This document shows positions 1 through 5,049 of a DNA stretch of 8,666 nucleotides, in pieces. Each line of letters opens with the position of its first letter. Positions within the stretch are counted from its first letter, which is position 1. The notes beneath the pieces are model-generated. The model did not search any database and had not been told where the DNA came from. It saw only the letters and a list, made by a program, of their open reading frames with translations. The position numbers and the translations under genes were made by a program. This DNA is from Vulcanisaeta sp. MG_3 (GTDB lineage Archaea > Thermoproteota > Thermoprotei > Thermoproteales > Thermocladiaceae): assembly GCA_001516765.1 (NCBI GenBank), contig LOCH01000044.1, positions 1-8,666 of the forward strand. Reading direction: 5' to 3'.

Positions 1-1
1 G

Positions 2-88
2 GACCCAAGAAAGCTGTTAAAGGACGCACTCGAGGGAAGAATCCAGGAAACAACATGCAGCTGGAGACCAAACCAATTCAAATTATAA
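2..88 (+). CDS. Possible 3' end of an unidentified gene, cut by the window edge
   Basis: The second reading frame is open from the window edge to TAA at 86-88 and gives 28 residues, starting DPRKLLKDALEGRIQ and ending WRPNQFKL. It reads like the charged C-terminus of a soluble protein. I do not recognise a family and there is too little to assign one. Frame 1 is also open, to TAA at 94-96, with a basic peptide (GPKKAVKGRTRGKNPG...), so the frame choice rests only on which peptide looks more natural. The third plus-strand frame stops at once. The sequence turns strongly AT-rich right after the stop, as expected for an intergenic region. This may equally be non-coding. Confidence 0.35.
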   Translation, partial: DPRKLLKDALEGRIQETTCSWRPNQFKL

Positions 89-143
89 AATCATAAATTT
101 GTAAAATTGAGAGATACCATCAGCAACAATAAAGACTACGATA

Positions 144-210
144 GGGGGTGTCGGGCAAAGTGCCGCCTGCGGCGCGAAGGCCGCCTAGTGACCCGCCCTC
201 ATTCGCCCCC
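144..210. ncRNA. Candidate GC-rich structured RNA, family unknown
   Basis: This GC-rich block sits in AT-rich intergenic DNA, the usual look of a non-coding RNA in a hyperthermophile. Its ends pair: GGGGGTG (144-150) with CGCCCCC (204-210), seven pairs including one U-G if read on the plus strand. Inside, GGGC (153-156) can pair with GCCC (195-198), and GCGGC (169-173) with GCCGC (180-184) around a six-base loop. GCCGCCT occurs twice (162-168 and 180-186). Plus-strand reading is favoured by the terminal U-G pair, which becomes a C-A mismatch on the other strand. However, a TATA-like CCTTTTAAAG (minus strand, 234-243) lies about 28 bases before 210 and would suit minus-strand transcription. 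I found no tRNA T-loop, no C/D boxes and no clean H/ACA pocket. Confidence 0.45.
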
Positions 211-281
211 AGATACCTTATTACAAATCTATGCTTTAAAAGGTTATTTTCGTGCATGCTGCCTATGAGGAATACCAGTTA

Positions 282-683
282 TTATTGGAGGTCTGATTCG
301 AGCATGTTTGAACTGGCTCGTAAGTAAATAGTCCTAATGCCTAGACTCCTCAACCTCCTTAGTAATTTCATATCTAGTGTAATGGCTATACACCCATACC
401 TCCTGGAAACCTCAATGACAGAATCATCAGGTGAACCCTCCACCATTGCGATGGAGAAGTTATTGAGCACATAATCTAACGCACTCCTGGCGGCCTTCGC
501 AATACTAGGTCTACCCGAGTCACTAAGTTTCCTTAACTCATTAATTATTGGGTATGGGATTATGGGTATTATGGGTGACTCAATAATATTGATTATTTGA
601 TCCAAGATCCTTGAACCCGTAGTAAACATAAACAGCAACGCACTACTATCAAAGGTAACGCACTCTATTTTCATCATAATCAT
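282..683 (-). CDS. PIN-domain ribonuclease, FCF1/VapC-like
   Basis: Predicted Mg-dependent endoribonuclease of the PIN fold, 133 residues, essentially one domain. The acidic active-site pattern is visible: Asp12 in TFDSSALLF at the end of strand 1, Glu49 in INELRKL, Asp86/Asp87 in SPDDSVIEV, and Asp104 in AITLDMKLLRRL. The C-terminal GIRTIYLR is typical of the FCF1/FAF1 branch, whose eukaryotic members cleave pre-rRNA. An rRNA-processing role here is inference. No antitoxin-like partner is present, which argues against a toxin-antitoxin pair. The gene follows aIF2 gamma with stop and start overlapping as TGATG, so the two are surely co-transcribed and translationally coupled. I chose ATG at 683. 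TTG at 686 or ATG at 674 (MKIECVTFD) are also possible, and no ribosome binding site decides between them. Confidence 0.85.
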   Translation of the reverse strand: MIMMKIECVTFDSSALLFMFTTGSRILDQIINIIESPIIPIIPYPIINELRKLSDSGRPSIAKAARSALDYVLNNFSIAMVEGSPDDSVIEVSRRYGCIAITLDMKLLRRLRSLGIRTIYLRASSNMLESDLQ

Positions 684-1927
684 CAATCAAGGACAACGTT
701 ACCGTCCTTAAGAATTCCGTAACCAACTATCCTCCATCTATTATTAACCTGCTTAGTAATAACAACCTTGGAATCCTCCTCCGCGGACACAGCCTTCCTA
801 AGCATAATATCTAACCTGTCTCCGTGGAATCCCTTGACTATGCCCATAACGGCTGCTGAGCCCACATGGACCATAACCACATCCTTAGGCTTGAACGAGA
901 GCTCCTTCAGGGCCTCATCACCGGGCTTCTCAATCCTGTGAAACTCTAGGGATAGGTCACTCCATACAGGCGGTAATGTGCCAGGTTTACCAATAACACT
1001 ACCCACTAGTGAGTCAGCTTTCGTTAACGCTGGGTCGAGCTCCGTGCCAATGCCCACCAAGCCACCAGGTCTTGCCTCATCAACGCGTTCGTTTCCAATA
1101 GCTATACTAACTATCTTAGTCGTTATTGGTACATACTTATTACCAAGTTTAAGCCCAGGCCTTATCTCAATCTCATCACCGACCTTTGCCATGCCGCGAA
1201 TAACCGTACCACCAAGGACACCACCAACCAACTTATCCGGTGTCGTTCCAGGCTTATTAACATTAAAGCTCCTAAGCACCAACATCCTAAAGTCACCATC
1301 CGAGACCTCCCTAGGCTTAACCAACCTATCTACCAGCGTGGATACGGCCTCGATATTCACCTTATGCAATGACGAGACCGGGATCACAGGCGAACCCTCA
1401 GCCCAGGTACCACTAAGGAAACGCCTGATCTGTTTATAATTCTCAAGAGCCTGCTCCTTAGCGACCAGGTCAAGCTTGTTCTGAACAACTATTAACTTAT
1501 CAAGGCCCATTATGGATAATGCAGTGAAGTGCTCCTCAGTTTGTGGTTGCGGTACAGGCATTGATGCGTCAATAACGAGCAGGGCTGCATCCACGTAGGA
1601 GATGCCCGATATCATGGTGCTTACCAGGACCTCATGTCCTGGAACATCGAGTATTGACACCTTCCTCCTCAGTATCGGCTCATCACCATTGGGACATTTA
1701 CCATCCTTAAGCAAGCCATCACTAATAACCCTAAATTCACCCTCCATCGAAGGGCACTCATAAAGGCCTATTGTCATGTAGCCCAACTTAACAGTCATAG
1801 CCCTCTTAATCTCCTCACTATACCTGGCAACCCAAACACCGCTCAATGCGTGAACCAATGTTGTTTTTCCATGATCCACATGACCAGCCGTTGTGATAAT
1901 CGCATCGGGATATATGTATTTACCCAT
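683..1927 (-). CDS. eif2g: Translation initiation factor aIF2, gamma subunit (GTPase)
   Basis: GTP-binding core subunit of archaeal initiation factor 2, which carries Met-tRNAi to the small ribosomal subunit. It has 414 residues, the normal family length. G1 is GHVDHGKT (15-22), the switch-1 Thr is in MTVKLGY (T45), G3 is DVPGHE (94-99), G4 is NKLD (150-153) and the G5-like motif is SSLHK. Domain II starts near VLRSFNVNKPGT and the C-terminus KQVNNRWRIVGYGIL is the usual domain III end. The zinc-knuckle insertion before G3 keeps only Cys58 and Cys78 where most homologues have two CxxC pairs. ATG at 1927 is preceded by TTATAAA (1951-1957) about 27 bases away, so the mRNA is probably leaderless. 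First gene of an operon with the PIN nuclease. Confidence 0.97.
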   Translation of the reverse strand: MGKYIYPDAIITTAGHVDHGKTTLVHALSGVWVARYSEEIKRAMTVKLGYMTIGLYECPSMEGEFRVISDGLLKDGKCPNGDEPILRRKVSILDVPGHEVLVSTMISGISYVDAALLVIDASMPVPQPQTEEHFTALSIMGLDKLIVVQNKLDLVAKEQALENYKQIRRFLSGTWAEGSPVIPVSSLHKVNIEAVSTLVDRLVKPREVSDGDFRMLVLRSFNVNKPGTTPDKLVGGVLGGTVIRGMAKVGDEIEIRPGLKLGNKYVPITTKIVSIAIGNERVDEARPGGLVGIGTELDPALTKADSLVGSVIGKPGTLPPVWSDLSLEFHRIEKPGDEALKELSFKPKDVVMVHVGSAAVMGIVKGFHGDRLDIMLRKAVSAEEDSKVVITKQVNNRWRIVGYGILKDGNVVLD

Positions 1928-1950
1928 TCAAACCGTATCCGAATTAAGGG

Positions 1951-1958
1951 TTTATAAG
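1951..1958 (-). promoter_or_regulatory. TATA box of the aIF2 gamma operon
   Basis: Read on the minus strand this is CTTATAAA, centred about 27 bases before the ATG at 1927. Archaeal TATA boxes lie about 26 bases before the transcription start, so the transcript should begin at or next to the start codon. Confidence 0.75.
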
Positions 1959-2010
1959 ATTTAATTATTCCATACCTCGAACTCATAACCCAAGGCACAA
2001 ACTAAGCTAA

Positions 2011-2018
2011 GGTTTATA
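2011..2018 (+). promoter_or_regulatory. TATA box of the RNase P RNA gene
   Basis: GGTTTATA sits with its centre about 25 bases before 2041, where the 5' strand of the terminal RNA helix begins. The position of the helix and of the promoter thus independently agree on a start at about 2040. It is back to back with the aIF2 gamma promoter in a 110-base divergent region. Confidence 0.75.
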
Positions 2019-2039
2019 CACCAACTCTAAATTAAAGCG

Positions 2040-2263
2040 CGGTTGCATGCCCAACCACGGCCTCGAACCGGGTGGGTTCGGCAACGACCCACCTGAGGAA
2101 ACTCCCCCAAAGCCGTGGATCCCCGCGGGGCAACCCGCCGACCGAGAGGTCGCAGGGGATGGTGGCCCAAGTAGGGACCTGTGATCTCCACGGGTGAGGT
2201 CCGGGTAGGGCCTTAGAGCAATGCTACAGAAGGGGGGTTATGCCGTGGTTGGGCATGCAACCG
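2040..2263 (+). ncRNA. rnpB: RNase P RNA, compact form with minimal specificity domain
   Basis: Catalytic RNA that removes 5' leaders from pre-tRNA. Conserved core: CR-I GAGGAAACUCC (2095-2105), CR-IV-like AGAGCAAUGCU (2215-2225), and CR-V ACAGAA with UUAU after P4 (2226-2241). Helices I can draw: P1/P2 2041-2061 with 2242-2262, 21 perfect pairs plus 2040-2263; P3 2071-2080/2085-2093 with a GCAA loop and one bulged U; P4 2100-2108/2232-2239 with the conserved bulged U at 2103; P6 pseudoknot CCGUGG 2113-2118 with CCACGG 2188-2193 in the P16 loop; P7 2119-2124/2155-2160; P8 2125-2129/2134-2138 (GCAA loop); P9 2140-2143/2148-2151 (GAGA loop); P15 2164-2168/2208-2212; P16 2175-2180/2197-2202. GGUA at 2204-2207 in L15 could bind the tRNA CCA end. 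P10-P12 are absent, as in the type T RNAs of Pyrobaculum and relatives. Confidence 0.95.
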
Positions 2264-2295
2264 GGCATACTTATAGCGGTATTACCTGGGTTTAT

Positions 2296-2313
2296 GAAAA
2301 ATAGAAAAATAAA
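2296..2313 (-). terminator. Oligo-T tracts, possible minus-strand terminator
   Basis: On the minus strand these bases read TTTATTTTTCTATTTTTC. Archaeal RNA polymerase stops at such T-runs without needing a hairpin. They lie about 50-65 bases past the stop codon of the candidate small gene at 2362-2430 and would end its transcript before it runs into the RNase P RNA gene. General AT-richness of the region lowers the weight of this. Confidence 0.4.
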
Positions 2314-2361
2314 TTGATTTTTAAAATAAATGCATTTAAAGCGGTTATTCGTAATATTGCC

Positions 2362-2430
2362 TTACTTCTTCTTCTCTGCCTTCTCTCCCTCCTTCTTCTC
2401 CTCTGTGGTCTTCTTGGATTTCTTGGGCAC
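2362..2430 (-). CDS. Candidate 22-residue Lys/Glu-rich peptide gene
   Basis: GTG at 2430 opens a frame of 22 codons ending in TAA at 2364-2362. The peptide begins MPKKSKKTTEEKKEG and ends EKAEKKK, so half its residues are lysine. Support comes from context: TTTAAG on the minus strand (2455-2460) is centred 27 bases before the GTG, the same leaderless spacing as the other genes here, and T-runs follow at 2313-2296. Within 430 bases of AT-rich DNA this is the only stretch with AAG/GAG-rich, coding-like composition. An in-frame stop lies about 40 bases upstream of the GTG, so a longer protein could only begin inside FETFKRQQLHTFI. The peptide resembles Lys-rich tails of archaeal ribosomal or nucleoid proteins, but I cannot name it. 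It could also be a chance purine run or a fragment of a decayed gene. Confidence 0.4.
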   Translation of the reverse strand: MPKKSKKTTEEKKEGEKAEKKK

Positions 2431-2692
2431 GATAAAAGTATGAAGTTGCTGCCTCTTAAACGTTTCAAATTAATTATTAATATTGATCCTATGTAAATAC
2501 TTATTTTTTGTTGACGTTGATTCGTAACATGCTTAATAAAGTGAGGGGAATTTTGTTTCGTGGGAGTTTATGTTTATTTTTATAAGCTTAGTTATGTTGT
2601 GTTATTTCCAGAGGTTCTTGATTTTATGCTTTATCTCTCTCTTTTTATCCATTTGGTTAATTAGAGTTCATGATTAGGTTATTTTGCTGATA

Positions 2693-3223
2693 ATGGGTGT
2701 TAGTGATTTTTTAAGGAGGAGGTGGTACTGGATTTTGGGTATTTTGATGGCTTTTGTTCTATTTCTCATAAGTCCCATCTTATTCGTGGTCATTACGGTA
2801 GTTCTACTGCTTGTATACTTTCTTGTCTTTAGACGTATGAGTAAACCTGGTGATGTTAGTGTTACGAGGGTGAGGGTTGGGGTTGTTAGGAGTTATGATA
2901 CGTTAGATATCAACAATTTAAAATCAAGTAAGGTGTGCTTTAATGTGGATATTGGCGATTGGATTGTGCGTATTGGTGACAATTGGATCTCCGCGCTTTG
3001 GCTGGGTTTCCTTGATTCGTCATTAATGGGTGATGTAGCTGGGCTAGGGGCTATTATCAATGATGGTAATGACCATTACCTGGTGATTTATGGTAACGAC
3101 ATCAATGACGTACTTGTTAGACTCAACACTGCGGTTGAGCTTCTTAGGACCCGTAATGTTGTATTTAGGCAATTAGAACCATCTGAATTGGTTAGCAGGG
3201 TGGTGTTTAGATGGGCGAGTTAA
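2693..3223 (+). CDS. Membrane-anchored protein of unknown function
   Basis: 176 residues, not recognised. A basic N-terminus (MGVSDFLRRRWYW) leads into about 34 hydrophobic residues (roughly 13-46) split by SP near the middle. These would form two short membrane helices or a hairpin, followed by FRR on the cytoplasmic side. The remaining 125 residues are soluble-looking, with alternating beta-like strands (VTRVRVGVV, CFNVDIGDWIVRI, YLVIYGND) and a helix (INDVLVRLNTAVELLRTR) near the end. I see no catalytic signature. ATG at 2693 is preferred over the in-frame TTG at 2684. Several T-rich TATA candidates lie upstream (for example 2576-2585 and 2640-2648), so the transcription start is unclear. 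It overlaps the next gene by 13 bases, so the pair is one operon and probably acts together. Confidence 0.75.
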   Translation: MGVSDFLRRRWYWILGILMAFVLFLISPILFVVITVVLLLVYFLVFRRMSKPGDVSVTRVRVGVVRSYDTLDINNLKSSKVCFNVDIGDWIVRIGDNWISALWLGFLDSSLMGDVAGLGAIINDGNDHYLVIYGNDINDVLVRLNTAVELLRTRNVVFRQLEPSELVSRVVFRWAS

Positions 3224-3633
3224 GCGAGGATGCAGAGAGGCTATTGAGGAGGATTTTGGGTAGTGGTAGGGTGGCTTATGATTCGTTAAGTGAGAATGAG
3301 AGGAGGGCCGCTGAGGAGTTAATAAGGCTTGGTTATGTCAAGGTTTACCTAGAACCCAGCGGTAAACGAATTGGGGATGCCCTGAAGGTGATTGGAACTA
3401 AGGGTAGGATTGGAAATGCCATGGCTACGTATGCGTGTATCGCGATTATAGTAATTATTGCCTCGGTATTTTCCGTACTCCTATACCTAACAATCAAGGC
3501 CTTTATCATGAATTATGCTTCAGTCGGTGCTTTCCTCCTGCTTATCAATGTTCTAATTATGTACATAGCTTACTTAATAATTAAGAGACGTTATCCCAGG
3601 TGCTTAAGGACCCTTAAACCCTTATTATCCTAA
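3211..3633 (+). CDS. Winged-helix-like membrane protein, unknown function
   Basis: 140 residues in two parts. Residues 1-62 look like a small winged-helix domain: helix AERLLRRILG, a turn with VAYDSLSE, a second helix NERRAAEELIRLG, then YVKVYLEPSGKRI as strand and wing. Residues about 71-93 (YACIAIIVIIASVFSVLLYL) and 101-124 (ASVGAFLLLINVLIMYIAYL) are membrane helices, ending in the basic tail IKRRYPR. By the positive-inside rule both ends would be cytoplasmic, which would suit a membrane-tethered DNA-binding regulator; that is inference. ATG at 3211 is preceded by GGTG (3202-3205) at a workable distance, and translation is coupled to the preceding gene, whose stop is at 3221-3223. Its last 20 bases overlap the 3' end of pyruvate kinase on the other strand. 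Confidence 0.75.
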   Translation: MGELSEDAERLLRRILGSGRVAYDSLSENERRAAEELIRLGYVKVYLEPSGKRIGDALKVIGTKGRIGNAMATYACIAIIVIIASVFSVLLYLTIKAFIMNYASVGAFLLLINVLIMYIAYLIIKRRYPRCLRTLKPLLS

Positions 3634-4975
3634 TTCCGTAGTCGTTGTACGTATCAATAACCCCATGGGCGAGTAGGACTAGGTCTCCCTTGATTATTAA
3701 CCCATCCTTAATCAACTTATTCAAAGTCTCCCTCTCTCCCTCCTCGTAATCCCTAACATCCCCAATCAATATGGGTTCAACACCCCAATAAAGCCTCAAC
3801 CTCCTTAGTAGTCTCTCATCGCTAATGCCGACGTACGTTGGGACCCTAGGCCTATACCTAGAGATGGCCTCAACGAATCTACCACCCCTTGAATAAATGA
3901 CTATCTTAGCCCCAATATCCTCGGCAAGCTGGATGATGCCCAGGGCAAGCCTATCGGTTATATTAGCCAATACGCCCCTCTCCACATGCACCTCATCCTC
4001 ATACTCACCGGCAACCCTCTTTAACCACTGGACAGCCTCTATTGGGTACTTACCAACGGCGGTCTCGCCTGTCAATAGTAACGAGTCCACGCCCTCCATG
4101 ACCGCGTTCGTTATATCCACAACCTCGGCCCTAGTGGGTACTGGCTGCTCAATCATTGACTCCAGGAGCTGGGTTGCAACCATCATCGGCTTACCACATT
4201 TATGAGCTCCCCTTATTATCGAGCTTTGGATCCTGGGTATCTCCTCAAGGTCGAAGTGCATACCTAAATCACCTCTGGCAACCATTACGTAGTCGCTCGC
4301 GCACACGACATCATCAATGTTCTTCACCGCATCAGGACCCTCAATCTTAGCCACAAGCCTGATCCAATCACCACCGAGCCTCCTCAGTTCCGTCCTAACC
4401 TCCTCAATATCGTCAGAACTCCTTACGTGACTAATGCCCACGTAGTCCATACCAACCTCAACGGCGAACCTCAGTGCCTCCCTATCGTAATCGTCGAGTA
4501 TTGGTATTGGGTAATCCTTACCCTTAATTACGACAGCCTTCTCCTGGGTTATCGAGCCTGCTGTCAAGGCTGTGAGGACTGCCCTATCACTGAGTATCTT
4601 ATTCACGCGTAACCTCAACCTACCGTCGTTCATCACAATGATGTCATCGATAGTTATTACCCTAAAGAATGATTGGTTCGGTATAGGCACGTAATTACCA
4701 TCTGATTGGTTTGCAAACCTGAACTCAACGGTATCGCCGGCATTTAGGTATATGGGCTTCATGACCCCAGTCCTGACACCGGGACCCCTCAGGTCACCTA
4801 GTATGGCGACATCACCCCTGAATTCTCTGACGTTGAAAACCCTAGTCCTCCACTCGTTGGCATTGCCGTGTGAGAAGTTTATCCTAACACCATCAACATA
4901 CCTAACAAGCTCCCTCAATACCTCATGCTTCTCCGTGGCAGGGCCTATCGTCGCTATGATCTTTACCTTACCCAC
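3614..4975 (-). CDS. pyk: Pyruvate kinase
   Basis: Converts phosphoenolpyruvate and ADP to pyruvate and ATP, the last step of glycolysis, in the cytoplasm. It has 453 residues, normal for an archaeal enzyme. Family hallmarks: RINFSHG (31-37), DLRGPGVRTG (61-70), B domain about 71-152, catalytic Lys210 and metal ligand Glu212 in AKIEGPDAVKN, metal ligand Asp236 in MVARGDLG, Thr268 in MMVATQLLESM, and PTRAEVVDITNAVMEGVDSLLLTGETAVGKYP. The C domain (from about 340) lacks any extra extension. The position that is Glu in K+-dependent and Lys in K+-independent enzymes is Gly66 here, with Leu62 nearby. The start is GTG at 4975: TTTATATT (5004-4997) lies about 26 bases upstream, so the message is probably leaderless. 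Confidence 0.97.
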   Translation of the reverse strand: MGKVKIIATIGPATEKHEVLRELVRYVDGVRINFSHGNANEWRTRVFNVREFRGDVAILGDLRGPGVRTGVMKPIYLNAGDTVEFRFANQSDGNYVPIPNQSFFRVITIDDIIVMNDGRLRLRVNKILSDRAVLTALTAGSITQEKAVVIKGKDYPIPILDDYDREALRFAVEVGMDYVGISHVRSSDDIEEVRTELRRLGGDWIRLVAKIEGPDAVKNIDDVVCASDYVMVARGDLGMHFDLEEIPRIQSSIIRGAHKCGKPMMVATQLLESMIEQPVPTRAEVVDITNAVMEGVDSLLLTGETAVGKYPIEAVQWLKRVAGEYEDEVHVERGVLANITDRLALGIIQLAEDIGAKIVIYSRGGRFVEAISRYRPRVPTYVGISDERLLRRLRLYWGVEPILIGDVRDYEEGERETLNKLIKDGLIIKGDLVLLAHGVIDTYNDYGIRIIRV

Positions 4976-4996
4976 ACCATGACCCTCATATTAAGT

Positions 4997-5004
4997 AATA
5001 TAAA
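4997..5004 (-). promoter_or_regulatory. TATA box of pyruvate kinase
   Basis: TTTATATT on the minus strand, centred about 25 bases before the GTG at 4975. It supports that start codon, against an out-of-frame ATG at 4980. Confidence 0.7.
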
Positions 5005-5022
5005 TCTTCTTAAGGTAAACGC

Positions 5023-5028
5023 TTTATA
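5023..5028 (+). promoter_or_regulatory. TATA box of the Cas4-like nuclease gene
   Basis: TTTATA centred about 25 bases before the TTG at 5050. It is back to back with the pyruvate kinase promoter; only 74 bases separate the two start codons. The spacing favours the TTG over a GTG at 5062. Confidence 0.65.
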
Positions 5029-5049
5029 CTGGGTTTACCGTGTTATAGC

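Noticed and set aside
144..211. tRNA or split-tRNA gene
   Set aside because: The seven-pair end stem and following A look like an acceptor, but there is no T-loop sequence, no D-arm and no anticodon arm on either strand.
144..216. H/ACA guide RNA with AGA as the ACA box
   Set aside because: The inner loop arms are too uneven for a guide pocket, and the GUGA at 188-191 has no proper G-A partner strand for a kink-turn.
684..686. TTG start of the PIN gene
   Set aside because: ATG codons follow at once at 683, 677 and 674, and the TGATG overlap with the aIF2 gamma stop is a common coupling arrangement.
978..1439. 153-codon plus-strand frame
   Set aside because: It lies wholly antisense to aIF2 gamma, whose motifs are unmistakable; the frame is a codon-bias shadow.
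2041..2262. Terminal inverted repeats of a small mobile element
   Set aside because: The 21-bp inverted repeat encloses RNase P core motifs in the right order, and no target-site duplication flanks it.
2314..2496. 60-codon plus-strand frame with a leucine-rich stretch
   Set aside because: The leucine run is the mirror of AAG/GAG codons on the other strand, there is no ribosome binding site, and the minus-strand reading has better promoter and terminator signals.
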